DNA of 64,000 nucleotides from Coptis chinensis (taxonomy: Eukaryota; Streptophyta; Magnoliopsida; Ranunculales; Ranunculaceae). The stretch is taken from NCBI GenBank assembly GCA_015680905.1, contig CM027377.1, forward strand, positions 65,493,501 through 65,557,500, given 5' to 3'. Below, piece by piece: positions 22,774 through 33,416 of this stretch (its first letter is position 1; each line of letters begins with the position of its first letter). Below the pieces are notes generated by a model. The model was not told where the DNA came from. It did no database searches and was given only the letters and a program-made list of their open reading frames with translations. Made by a program: the position numbers and the translations under genes.

Positions 22774-23932
22774 TTGGTTACTCTCCGTACCTCTTTGTTT
22801 GGTTTTGATGAGTTACACGACTTATATGCTCAGGATGCCTTTTTTGGTCCTATTCATGCCGACTGTTTGGTACATCATGGTGTATCTGGTGAATTTTTTC
22901 TCCATGATGGTTTCATATTTCGGGGTTCACAGCTTTGTATTCCCGTTTCTTCCCTCCGTGATCATATTATGATTGAAATGCATGCTGGGGGGTTGAGTGG
23001 TCACTTTGGGATCATAAAGACCATTGCCTCTATCAGGGAGAAGTACTTTTGGTCTACTATGCATAGAGATATTAACCGGTTTATTGAGCGATGTTATGTG
23101 TGCCGACAAATGAAAAGGTAAGCACACTAATGCTGGTTTGTATACTCCACTTCCGATTCCCGACAAACCTTGGGTCGATGTCTCCATGGATTTTGTGTTG
23201 GGTTTACCACGTTCTACACATGGAAAGGATTCTATTTTTGTGGTTGTGGATCGTTTCTCAAAGATGGCTCATTTCATTCCCTGCACTCGTACTACAGATG
23301 CTGCACAGGTTGCTCATTTATACTTCCGTGAGATTGTTCGTTTGCATGGTTTACCTCGCACTATCACTTCTGACAGAGATGTCAAATTTACTAGCTATTT
23401 TTGGAAAACATTATGGAAGCTTTTTAAGAGTAAGCTCAATTTTCTACTGACTTTCCACCCACGGTGATGGGCAAACGAGGTTGTAAATCGTAGTTTGGGT
23501 GACCTATTGAGGTGTTTGATTGATGATAATCCCAAATCTTGGGAGTTTGTTCTAACACAAGCAGAGTTTGCTTATAATAACTCTGTCAACCGTTCTACAG
23601 GCCTTTCTCCTTTCATGATTGTAACTGGAATAACTCCTCTTACTGTTCTTGATCTTGCTCTTATTCCATCGACTATTCCTGTTTGTGCATCTACAGAGGA
23701 ATTTGCTTCCTGGATTCACCTTATTCATGAGGATGTCAAGAAGCGTTTGGAGAAATCTTATGCCATGTACAAGACTAATGCAGACAAACACAAGCGCTTA
23801 GTGACTTTCGTGGTTGGTGATTTGGTGATGGTTTATTTGAGAAAAGAACGTCGGCCTTCATCTCACAAGTTAATGATGCGACGATTTGGCCCATTTCCCA
23901 TTATCATTTCGTCATGGAGAAAATGCTTATGA
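22774..23932 (+). pseudogene. Gypsy integrase, broken in several frames
   Basis: Frames 22774-23121, 23138-23467 and 23495-23932 carry, in order: the zinc-binding N-terminus (HFGIIKT...CYVCRQMKR), the core with SMDFVLGLP and [12 protein letters not shown] (first Asp), [11 protein letters not shown] (second Asp), EVVNRSLGDLL (Glu), and the C-terminal GDLVMVYLRKER fold. The catalytic D,D,E residues are all readable, but stops at 23119 and 23465 and frameshifts separate the parts. Integrase would insert the cDNA into chromosomes. Confidence 0.9.
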
Positions 23933-24037
23933 ATTGGACCTCCCCTCGAGATCGTATCTCTCGCGACTCATAATGTAGCGGATCTCACTCCTTTTGTTGG
24001 CAATAGTATTCCACCTATTCCCTACACGTAGATCATA

Positions 24038-24265
24038 GTGTTGTTCCCGCATCGCTCTGATCGGATTGAAACCGCTATCATTGATGTTTCTACTACTACG
24101 ACTTCGCCCGGTACTTATGATCGTTATTTGGTGAAGTGGTGTGACCGTCCATTCTCAGAAAATTCATGGATTTCTGATGCTACATTTCAACTCATGGATC
24201 CTACTTTCTACCGTAAATACAAGGACTTAATCTCGAGGGATCGAGCTCTTCTCAAGGGGGATTGA
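24038..24265 (+). pseudogene. Integrase-terminal chromodomain
   Basis: A frame ending just before the 3' LTR reads YDRYLVKWCDRPFSENSWIS, then DPTFYRKYKD. The aromatic residues and the W-x(n)-W spacing are those of the chromodomain fused to chromovirus integrases, thought to guide insertion by binding modified histones. It is separated from the integrase core by a frameshift near 23930. The last codons enter the purine tract and the first bases of the 3' LTR. Confidence 0.75.
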
Positions 24266-24582
24266 TGCGAGGGGCCTTGATAGATTATCATGTGCACAAA
24301 GACATGCATAATGCTACACTAGAGTTTATCTTTTATTCTACTTCTATTTTAAATCCTTAGTTAATTAGAATTAGACTAGCTTCTATTTTAGTTTCCCAAG
24401 TTCTATTATGATTAGGATTTGTTAACTAGTTCTCTATATAAGCAGATGTAAACCTTAAGATTTTCAGACTTGATTATTATTATTGAATTAAAAGAATTGG
24501 TTTTTATTCATTAGACCCTAGTTTTGGGTATCTTTATACATTGTGTATCTATTGTTCTTGCTTCCGCGACAAAGATACATCA
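24263..24582 (+). repeat. 3' LTR of gypsy element 18651-24582
   Basis: 320 bp, TGATGCGAGG...GATACATCA, preceded by the purine run CTCAAGGGGGAT. It matches 18651-18968 with about a dozen differences. The following GGTAT is the target duplication. Confidence 0.95.
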
Positions 24583-24587
24583 GGTAT

Positions 24588-25607
24588 ATTCTCATATCCT
24601 AATTATTGTTTTGGTCATTGTTTCAGGTTTGAATATTTTGGTCTTCACAGGCAAGTTGTTGTCAAAGGTAGTTGACTTCAAGCTTAAGGGCGGGAAGAAT
24701 AAGCTTTGCTAGATAAAGCCGCACAAGAGAAGATACTTGAAGCATTGGGTGAAAATGCAAACTGTGGGAGGCTTTATGGTTAGCCTTTGGTCTGCAAAGA
24801 ACTACTATTTCAAATTCAAGTTCAAGGTAGGAGCATAGGCACAAGTAATTTGCTAACTTCAAATTTCATAGAATATTATAATATGAGATTTGTCTGGAAA
24901 AATATTTAACTAGCAATAAAATATATCTGTATGTTCAATTCTAATTGCAACATACATCGACTAGATTATATAGTTCAAGTGTGTGAACACAAAATCACAA
25001 AGCAAAGCTAAAGCATTTCATAGGAATCCATTCACTATTTTGAAAGAAGTTCATGACAAAACAACTGGCAATAATAATTAAGGGAGGGTTAAGAGGAATA
25101 TTAAAATCAAAGATCGAATGGGTGCGATCAAAATTAAAGTTACCTTGGACTTGGAGCCTCAGTGCCAAAGGCACGGGCATTAGCTAGTATATTTATAGTA
25201 GGAAGACAATAATTTAATAACATAAATAATTTCTCATTATGTCTATCTGGAGATACAAAATTATGATAAATTAATCGGCAAACCTTTTTACATCACTAGA
25301 AAAATAAAATGCAATACGTAAGGGAAACAAATGACAAAGTCATTTTCAAACTAAAAGAAGGAAGCTATTACTGTGAATCTTCAGGGTTAGCTGAAGATGA
25401 ACTAGGGTTCCAACGACGATGTGCACTACGAACTCCTGAGTGAGATAACTGGTTCTGTATGTTGCCTAAAGACTGAACCACTTGTTCCTGAAACTGATGC
25501 TGGTTAGCCATCAACATGTGCTAAAAACAGCTCTGACGATTACACATCTATTGTTGAAAATCACTCATGGAAGTTTGCATCTGTTGCTAAAAAGCAACTA
25601 TGGAAGT
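24588..25607. other. Unassigned DNA with exon-like pieces
   Basis: 24640-24840 has acceptor-like CAGs followed by a short basic frame (SKVVDFKLKGGKNKLC, stop; then KPHKRRYLKHWVKMQTVGG in the same phase). This may continue the unrecognised transcribed region left of the LINE. Beyond 24900 I see only AT-rich DNA up to the env-like ORF; part of it should be the 3' untranslated region and LTR of the minus-strand Athila-like element. No LTR boundary was recognised. Confidence 0.3.
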
Positions 25608-26407
25608 TTACATGCGCTCCTGGCAACTAAACATGTTGCGCATGCCAGTGTTCATTGTTCTCAAAGCTTCCATGCGATGACTGATTCTACGCATAGTATC
25701 CTCATTAAAACAATTAGGGGGTGTAAGAGGAGGAGGAGGCACATTATCACACTCATCATCATCTCTTGCTATAGGTTCCCAGTGATCTAGGACACAAGTC
25801 TCGAAAATCCTAAAATTTTCGAAGGACCTTGTTTGAATTAATGGAGTAGCAGAATGGAACCCTAAATTAATCATAATCTGTGTAACAAGAACATCAAGAG
25901 GGGTGACCTGTCGGATGCAGTAGTAAGGACATGGCCAAGGAAATGGACCATACAAAATGTTTCCTTCTTCTCCTAGAGGATCCACAGCAAATGCAAGAAC
26001 GTCTTGTTAACGTCAGACGTCTTCGATGTACCAGTCACATTGTAAGCCAGCCATTGAGTGACTGCCAGCTGGTTTCGTCGGAGGGAGTGTTGGTACATGC
26101 ATCTCGAGCCATCGTTGTATTCTCCCTCGAGTAGCATGTCGAACATCAATTCCATAGTGTTAGGATACTCTGATATCAGCAGGGTTGGACTATCGGAGTT
26201 GATCGGAATATTCGTTATAACTGACAACAACTCCAACGTGAGTTCACGTTCCATCCCATCCGCTGTAATCCAAAACTCATTTCCCCGGAAACCACCATTG
26301 TTATAGAACTTCAACACTAAATCTTCAGAGTAGTGTTCCGGAATTAGGTGCAATAGATACTCCCACTCCCTACTTGCAATTTCCGCATCAAAAAATGGGT
26401 GAAACAT
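25608..26407 (-). pseudogene. Env-like third ORF of Athila-like element, copy B
   Basis: Frame 26407-25973 has FHPFFDAEIASREW, EDLVLKFYNN, then LTLELLSVITNIPI. The frame shifts near 25980 and continues at 25985-25608 with GPFPWPCPYYCIRQVTPLDV, an acidic/proline stretch (DECDNVPPPPLTPP) and a helix-prone tail. It is homologous to 9004-9498 by aligned pattern. Plant Athila-like elements carry such an ORF downstream of integrase; its role is not established, and it is called envelope-like by position. I see no clear signal peptide or transmembrane segment. Broken by one frameshift. Confidence 0.5.
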
Positions 26408-26409
26408 GC

Positions 26410-27800
26410 CGGCATCATATCGATTTTTAAAATTTTGTTATACTGTGATTAGGCAATTTTCGGCCATAACGAGATCAAAACGGTTCGTTGAGGGTGTATA
26501 TTGGGTGAACGAAGTGAGGAGAAGACAATGTATGAAATATTTTGATTCGGTGAGATTTCGATCGTGTGGTGCAAGTCAATGTAGGGTATTGGTACTACAT
26601 GTGCGAGTTTTTTAGTTGGGAACAAGATCCAAATTTTTAGGGGGACGAAATGGGAGGGGCTGACACATGGTATGGGTCGAGTGAAGGTTTTATTGGCTGG
26701 GCATGTGACTTGGGTCGGTTTCGAATTTTTGGCCCAAGCCCAAATGAAAACCAAAAATTCCAATTATGTCCCGAAATGTTTGAAACTTCAAATTTGAAAT
26801 CTCGATTCGTTTTAACTCCAAATGGAACGAATGAGGTGCCAAAATGATCACCGGACATCCAGAAGAATCACCACATACAGTAAAATCAGGCAACTTTCAT
26901 GTCGGCTCTAGAGTGAACCCAATCTAGCCAGACTGTGGCTTAACCTTTTTGTTTTGGGGGACTAAGGTGCAGGATGGTACCATCCCTGATCGTTGTGCAA
27001 TGGTCTTATAATAATAGTACCCTTAATACATATGGTATAGCCTCAAACCGCCCCAAAATGAAATCAAATAGCAAGCAGCTAGGGGTTGGCCTGGTGAAAT
27101 ACATTGCTCGTCCGAATTAGGGAACATCTGATGGTGCACATCACGAATCTCTTTGTGCACAATGCTTAGTGCAGAGGGAAAAATAAAAGACACGAGTATA
27201 TACATGTTGAGTCTTTTAACGTCAAATCCTCAAGACGAAAGTGAGTCTTTTAACTTCAGATCCTCAAGACGAATGTGAGTCTTTTAACATCAGGCCCCCC
27301 CCCCCTCAAGACGAATCCCAACCTGTGGGAGCAACGGGGCGACGACAAAAGTTATCCTGCTCAAATGGTGTCAGACAAAAATATACCTTATGCCGGCAAA
27401 TATCGGATAGTAAATTAAGACCCAGACTGAAAGGTGTTTGACAATGCATACACCACCCCATCCTTCGCACACGTCGCTTTCGAGCAAAAGTACTACGACT
27501 ATTACCTATTCGAGATGGGTGAGATTTACACCAAATGATGAGTTGAAGTTCGCGATGAACAGAATAGAAAAGGGAAGAGAAGGAAGGAGGGGAAATTTTT
27601 GTTACCCATTGTTTACCAGAAGGCACGTTTGCTCGATTATCAGAAGACATTTATACTCAGTTCTAAAATAGAGTTTTTGTAGACTATAATTCCGGCGCTT
27701 GCAACCACACACTCTAGGAGATTTTAGAGAAGAAAATAGAAGAGGGCCCGGCTACCCTAATGGTGTACTTCCTTTTTTTTCACATGGAAGGAAGTACACC
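26410..27800. other. Athila-like element: region between env-like ORF and integrase
   Basis: No convincing coding domain. It holds a short tandem repeat (27207-27315) and a 14-bp hairpin (27761-27801), listed separately. An open minus-strand frame at 27650-27306 is basic and Ser-rich and could be the N-terminal part of the third ORF, but it shows no recognisable motif. Confidence 0.4.
27207..27315. repeat. Tandem repeat, about 34-bp unit, three copies
   Basis: The unit GAGTCTTTTAAC..CA..TCCTCAAGACGAA appears three times in a row. The third copy has a run of about 14 C residues in place of ATCCT. Noncoding, inside the Athila-like element. Confidence 0.8.
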
Positions 27801-27801
27801 A
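27761..27801. repeat. Perfect 14-bp inverted repeat (hairpin)
   Basis: TGGTGTACTTCCTT (27761-27774) and its exact complement AAGGAAGTACACCA (27788-27801) are separated by 13 bases, just past the integrase stop of the minus-strand element. A transcript could form a stable stem. It may be a 3' processing or stability feature, or a small foldback insertion. Confidence 0.8.
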
Positions 27802-27807
27802 GCGAAT

Positions 27808-28538
27808 CTAGTAGTCTCTATAGACTGGATCTTGGAGAAGGGTATTTTTGACATCTAGAGAACGCAACTCATGATAATGTTTAAGGCGTTGGCCATTTGC
27901 TTGAAATTCACTGTTATCATTTAAATTTTTCAAAGAGATAGCCCCATAAGGGGTGACAGCAAAGACAGTGAAAGGACCAGGCCATCGAGTTTTTAATTTT
28001 CCTGGAAAAATGTGTAATCTTGAGTTGTACAACAAAACTTTTTGACCAATTTTGAAATCTTTTCTCAATATGTGCTTGTCATGCACTATTTTCATGTTGC
28101 CTTTATAGGACTTCGAGAGATCATACTCATCACTCCGAATTTCCTCAAGCTCATTTAATTGCAATTTTCGCTTCTCGCCTGCCGCATTGGAATTATAATT
28201 TAGGTTTTTAATGGTCCATAGAGCACGATCCTCAAGTTCAACCGACAGATGACAAAGTTTTCCAAAAACGAGGCGATAATGAGACATGCCTATAGGTGTC
28301 TTAAAAGCCCTTTTATATGCCCACAAGGCATTAGATAATCGGAGAGACCAGTCTTTCCTAGATGGATTAACTTTTTTTTTTCTAAAATAGACTTAATCTC
28401 TCTATTAGAGACTTTTACTTGGCCACTGGTCTAAGGATGATACGGAGTTGCCACCTTGTAAGTGACTCCATATTTCTTTACTAACAACTCAAAAAATTTA
28501 TTACAAAAATGTTTTCCCCCATCACTAATGATAGCTTT
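27808..28538 (-). pseudogene. Athila-like integrase, C-terminal two thirds
   Basis: Continues from 48222 across the CACTA insertion: the frame enters at AIISDGGKHFCN (second catalytic Asp) directly after RFGVPK on the far side. It then has a stop in YHP-stop-TSG, and [12 protein letters not shown] where the family has Glu before VSNRE, so the third catalytic residue is Lys. After a frameshift near 28330 the frame 28326-27808 shows the C-terminal part: [36 protein letters not shown] and [12 protein letters not shown]. These are standard Athila-like integrase features. Inactive on three counts. Confidence 0.9.
28536..28538. repeat. 3-bp target duplication of CACTA element (left)
   Basis: TTT directly before CACTACACC, matched by TTT at 48222-48224. 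Three-base duplications are typical for CACTA transposons. Removing one copy and the element restores the integrase reading frame. Confidence 0.8.
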
Positions 28539-28825
28539 CACTACACCATAACAAGATTTTTGTGGCACTGGGTTTTTCTCATTAGTGATGCTAAAATGGC
28601 GTCAGGACTGTTGTGATGGCACGTTAGCGTCACAAAACTGCTAAAACCGTTACTAATAATCCGATAATTATTTTAATTAAATCTTGGTGATTTTTAAAAA
28701 ATAATGAAGGCTGAACAAACTATAGAAACGCACGATTGAAATAAGTCTCGAAGATTCTTTCTACTGGTACCGAAACCAAAGACGTTGAAGGCGATAGGTT
28801 TGGAAAAACACTTATAAATGTTGTA

Positions 28826-28941
28826 GATTTGATGGAGAGGTAGGCAAGACATGAAATTTGTGGTTAAATATGAGACTGTCGATTGTTTCAGCCATCAAAT
28901 TTGATGGAGAAGGTACGCAAGCCTTGAAATTGCTGTGATTA
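28826..28941. repeat. Degenerate direct repeat, two copies in the CACTA element
   Basis: GATTTGATGGAGA.GGTA(G/C)GCAAG...TGAAATT occurs near 28826 and 28897, about 71 bases apart, with several mismatches. It may be part of the CACTA left subterminal region. The rest of 28700-29780 is noncoding. Confidence 0.5.
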
Positions 28942-29789
28942 ATCATGTTAGGGTTTTGAAATCCCCTTTTCAAGCTCATCTTTGTTAGGATCGCAAGCAC
29001 AAAACCAAGCGGCGAAAGATACATCTGGTATGACTTTTCACATTACTTCTTTTGTTTATTTGACCTGTGGCACTAAATTAATTTAATTGAACTATTTCAT
29101 TAAATGGAATATCTTTTACAACTATAGGACCTACTTCACATAATCTGTGAATCAATCTATTATAGAATATTTGTCTTTACTCTTGACAGTTTACCAAAAA
29201 GTCAAAGTGGTCTTTTGATAGTAATTAACTTAGTGAAGGTGTGCTCTTGATGGTTAGTTATCATCATCTTTTAGACTTTTACCAAATTGAACATTGTACT
29301 AGACATGAAGGATGTGTTATGCCTTTTACAAATGTTGAATGGACCACTGAATTGTTTTGTTAGTTCTGTTCTTTTGTGTTTCAATTGTCATGGAGAGTGC
29401 CTCTTCATCTGGTTACAGCAGAAATATGTACTGTTAAATCAGAAACATGTGATAGGATTAAAATTTCATTCTATACCTTATTCTAATTAGTTATGTGATA
29501 GCTCAAACAAGATTAGACTCTAGAGTGTAGGATTCTATGGATTAAGACATTTACCTTGTGGTTCAATTTCAAAAATTCAGCTAGTATCAAGTCTTAGTTG
29601 CTCGAGGTCAGATGTTAGACCATGTCACTTCTAAAAATTATTTCCTATGTTCTCTTCCACTGGCCTACTTTGTGTAATGCTGTGAATGATTCCAGATGTG
29701 CTAGGTTGTAAACTTTGTCCCGATTCTAATTTGGTGATGGTAAACTTTAATAGGCTCAAGAGTGTCCATCAACTTGATGAGACAGTCAT

Positions 29790-29975
29790 CTTGCTTCCGA
29801 GGCTAGTCAAGTGTTCTATTCAAATGATTTGAAAAATCCTGATTGGTGGGTGGTCATACATCCTCCTCCTCGATTGAGTAGTAACGTAGATGATCTAGAA
29901 GTGCCAACTGAAGTCCAGTCTATTTTTGATGACCAACCTAATTTGCTACCCCTGATGCAGAAAGTTCACAAATGA
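29790..29975 (+). pseudogene. CACTA transposase (TNP2/TnpD-like) C-terminal fragment
   Basis: An open frame passes through ASRQVFYSNDLKNPDWWVV (or a close variant at its start), a PPR turn and a short acidic tail, to TGA at 29973-29975. The Q-V-F-Y...D...W-x-V-V pattern is the C-terminal signature of plant CACTA transposases. Only about 60 codons remain; the catalytic region is absent. Position and strand fit the left part of this CACTA element. Confidence 0.6.
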
Positions 29976-30184
29976 TAGTAATTGTAAACTTGTAATATGC
30001 ACTTTATTTTCTGTTATTGGTAATGTACACTTCATGACCTCTATTTTTCTATTATTTTTTTTTTCTTTTTGGTTGATTAATTATATATTGTGCCAATATC
30101 TCTTATCATGTGACAAGTTTGTGCTATATTAGTTTTTGATGAACTTACTTCATTTTCTTAAATTATTAGGTTGTTTTTAATATA

Positions 30185-30275
30185 ATGGCTTCAAGTTCAC
30201 AACGTTGTGGCGCGTCCCGGTCGTCTCCTTCAGGTTCACAACACCCACAACACCGTACTTTGGTTTTTGAAAAAG
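30185..30275 (+). pseudogene. Possible first exon of CACTA second ORF
   Basis: ATG 30185 starts MASSSQRCGASRSSPSGS and runs to a donor-like AAA|GTAGTT at about 30275. It is preceded by an intron-like end AAATTATTAG. A Ser/Gln-rich start is common in the accessory ORF of plant CACTA elements. Weak evidence, no domain seen. Confidence 0.25.
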
Positions 30276-30439
30276 TAGTTATTCAATCTCTCTCTCTCTC
30301 TCTTTTTCTTTGTTAAATTTATTCCTTCCTAGTATTATTTAATACTGTTTTGATGTAAACATTGAGATAACAGGAAAAAAAAGATTCTTTTTTTATTTGT
30401 TCATGGATCGGTTAGTTAGGATTTAGATTTAAGTCTGGG

Positions 30440-33057
30440 ATGGCGGAAGAAGGTGAGATGATGAATGTTGATGATGAAATGGACGAGGATTATTATGTTA
30501 GACAAGGAGAAAACAACAGCAATAACAACAACGGAGAGGGAGACGAGGATAGTGTTAGTTTTTATCCTCATATTTTAAAAAATTTGGACAAATTTTGTTA
30601 TATATTTGTTTTTACTGAATATGTTTGGGTATTGAGTAATTACTGAATGTGACGGATACGTCTGCTACACAAGCAAGGAGAGGAAAGGATATACAGGGTA
30701 TTCCATGGGAGAGATTGAATATAACGAGGGAGAAACATAGACAAACTAGGATTGAACAGTATAAGAATTACGAGAATGTTCCTTCGTCTGGGGAAGTCGT
30801 TGATAAGGTTTGTTATTGCATCATCTTTTAGTGTTTGCTTGTAATGTATAATATTGACTCTTATGGAATTTTCATTTTCAGGAATGTAAGCAAATGGAGA
30901 AGGGTGGTAATTTTTATAAGTTTTGGCACAACACACGATTGGTGAAGCCCACTATTCTTCACTTTCAGGTTAGTAGTTAGTTGGTTTTTTAAAGTGGTTA
31001 TATACTTATATGCCCTGTTTTCGCTTGCATCTTTTTCCTGTAGTAATTTTCACTAATAGAACCAGATTTGAACTTTTCTTTGAAGCATGTTTTTGTAGCA
31101 GCACCTTATTTTTCTTCTATTCCTTGTTTACACTTGGCATTGCTCTAGTTAGTTGTTTTCTTATAAATATGGAAGTAAGGGAAGAAAAAATGACTTCAAA
31201 CATATGCACTAAGAAAACTACAGTTATCTAGAAGGAGAAATTGCTGAAAGTTGTACAGGGATTTTGAGACTTGTTTAAACTAGAAAATGAAAATCCAAGG
31301 AATTACATGGATATGTATGCTCTATGATCCGAGGGGAGCACTTCCATTCATAACTTTTATTCCAGCTAGGATAACTGTATAACAACTCTCATTAGAATTG
31401 ACTGTCAGTAGATTGCATAACTGTGATTTCTGGGCCCTGGCTCAAGTAGTCTTGTCCAATCAGAAATCTAAGCGTTTTTATGCTATCTTTTAATCTATAG
31501 TGTTGACAACTTTTAACATGGTTTGAGGTTGTAGTCTTTAATGTTGACAATTTTGAACATGTTGCGAGGCTGTAGTCTACTGTTATGCCTTTTACACTTA
31601 TTTTATTTTGTCACCATTTTCTCTTTGGCTGCATGCCATAAGCTCGTATTTGTCTAGTGATACTTGAATAACGACTTCGGTTAAATGTTTGCAACTCAGG
31701 AATTTGGTTTGGGCTACTTCAAAGCATGATGTCTATCTCATGTCCAACTATTCACTTATTCACTGGTCTTCATTGTCTTGCAAGTTGTCAGAGGTTCTCA
31801 ACTTTTCTGGACATGTCGCACCTAATGAGGTTTGATCTCAAACCTTTATGGAGAACGTTGATGTGCTATTTATTTTCAGGAAAATGCATAATGTCACTTG
31901 TCTTAGACATAAATTCTTCTTATAGTTGCCATTTTTTCTTAATATCTTTGTTTATATTTTAATTTCTAGTAACAAATCTATGTATAAGAAAGCAAGATGC
32001 TAGGATAGTACTCTGCTATTATTCCTTTCTTCGTTATATTTCACTTTGAAAATAATATAGTTGATATACATCCTGTAACCTTTTTAATAATGCTTTTGCA
32101 TGTTTATTGTCAAACGTTTTGTTTATGTAGAAACACCCAGGAAGTCTGTTAGAAGGTTTTATTTAAACTCGATCAACACACTAGCAATCCAAAACAATTT
32201 GTTTGGTTCTTTGGAGGTTTTCAATGAGAAGTTACATGTAAGGTGAGTCTGATGATCTGCTTGCCATTGGGTGTCTTTTCCAATATTCTTCTCTATATAT
32301 TGATTTGAGGTAAAAATATAATTCGCTTAAAAATGCTGTAGAATTTGGATAGGAAAGGCGTTAGCTTCTGTACCAAGACAACCTACGATGATAATTCAAT
32401 CACAAATGCCATTGACATATTTAATGGCTTGAGGTATGTTTTTTTTTATAATAGCTGCATTGATACATCAATATTATTATTTTTTATTGTTTTTGTTTTT
32501 GTTTTTTTAAATTTTATTTTTTATTGGGATATGAACTGTTTTGGATTAATTCTTAGTTTTGATCCTTAAACTATTGTACCTATGGCTTGTGATATTCTTT
32601 TTGTGGTTATATGCTTGTATGGTATCATGTAATTACTTCATTCTAACTGATTACCTACCTGGCAACATACATCTATGAGTCCGGATGGTAGACTTGCTAC
32701 GGTTGTAGGAGATCACCTGGATTGAGCGCTTGTGGATTCACAAAGTCGAAAGGTACATTAATATATTTTTTTTTAATCAAGGCCCACAATGTTGATGTTG
32801 TCCTATTGATTGGACCCTGACTTTCCAATATATTGTTGATTATATCGGGAAATTGGTGAATTGTTATATCTTACCTCGTATTATAACCTTTGATCTTTTT
32901 GTTTCTTTCCCTCTGATGCCCAGGTCATCGCTTCATTAGTAGGTCATTTGGATTACTCATTTGCTACTGCATGGCATCCAAATGGCCACATTCTTGCCAC
33001 ATGAAATTGAGACAGGACGTGCCGAGTATGGGATACTAGATATCTTGCATCACCTGT
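30440..33057 (+). pseudogene. WD40-repeat gene, captured fragment (exons 1 to split exon)
   Basis: Exons of a plant transducin/WD40-like protein (family typified by Arabidopsis At1g78070-type proteins, by recall). They are: an acidic start (30440), 30647-30807 with ARRGKDIQGIPWERLNITRE, 30882-30968 with CKQMEKGGNFYKFWHNTRLV, 31695-31829 with LVWATSKHDVYLMSNYS, 32131-32242, 32342-32432 with KGVSFCTKTTYDDNSITNAI, about 32655-32752 with SMSPDGRLATVVGDH, and 32924-33057 with VGHLDYSFATAWHPNGH then CRVWDTRYLA. Introns with GT..AG survive, so it came from genomic DNA and not from mRNA. Lesions: acceptor AG changed to AA at 31693-31694, a stop and frameshift in 32131-32242, a TGA in 32655-32752, two TGA codons at about 33000-33012, and a missing middle exon. 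It continues at 47097. Confidence 0.85.
33053..33057. repeat. Target duplication of chromovirus (left)
   Basis: CCTGT, repeated at 47092-47096. Removing the element and one copy rejoins the WD40 exon in frame. Confidence 0.95.
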
Positions 33058-33395
33058 TGTTACGTGCTAATTGAATAAGTCTGGGTTTAGTTGCTAATAA
33101 GTAGGAAAGAACTAGTCTTCTCCTGGATAGTAGGAGATAGTAGCAAGTAGGTTGAGTAAGTAGTTGTAACTCTTTCCTATTCTCTTGGTAGAGTCCGTTG
33201 TAATCAAACACCTATATAAGGTGTAGTGAATATGGAATAAGACATGACTTATCACATATCTTAATTGTTCAACTCTTGAGTTGTACTGAGGTAAAAGGTT
33301 CCTCTATAAGCCTTCTATCAATTTTCTACCATCCTATCTCTTAATTCATCATAGGTTCTAGCAAACAAAAGAGGAACACTCCTCAGTATATACCA
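33058..33395 (+). repeat. 5' LTR of chromovirus
   Basis: 338 bp. A TATA-like CCTATATAAGGTG at about 33211 is probably the promoter. Its partner 46755-47091 lacks one T near the start and has T for C near the end; otherwise identical. Confidence 0.97.
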
Positions 33396-33398
33396 GCT

Positions 33399-33411
33399 TG
33401 GTATCAGGGCC
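33399..33411 (+). other. Primer-binding site, initiator tRNA-Met type
   Basis: TGGTATCAGGGCC lies three bases after the LTR. It matches the usual TGGTATCAGAGC with one change (G for A). Gag starts only six bases later. Confidence 0.8.
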
Positions 33412-33416
33412 TTGGA

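Larger units (their letters stand above)
18651..24582 (+). mobile_element. Ty3/gypsy chromovirus-type retrotransposon with both LTRs
   Basis: A complete element of 5932 bp with LTRs at 18651-18968 and 24263-24582 (both TGATGCG...ACATCA). The flanking duplication is GGTAT (18646-18650 and 24583-24587). A tRNA-iMet-type primer site TGGTATCAGA is at 18972, and a purine run before the 3' LTR ends at 24262. The gene order gag-PR-RT-RH-INT with a C-terminal chromodomain identifies a chromovirus. The LTRs differ at about a dozen sites plus a few short indels, so the insertion is moderately old. Stops and frameshifts in gag, after RNase H and in integrase make it non-autonomous. It sits between unassigned exon-like pieces. 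Confidence 0.95.

Noticed and set aside
26449..26893. Overlapping ORFs on both strands near 26.7 kb
   Set aside because: They are short, mutually antisense and free of known motifs; probably chance openings in a GC-richer noncoding patch.
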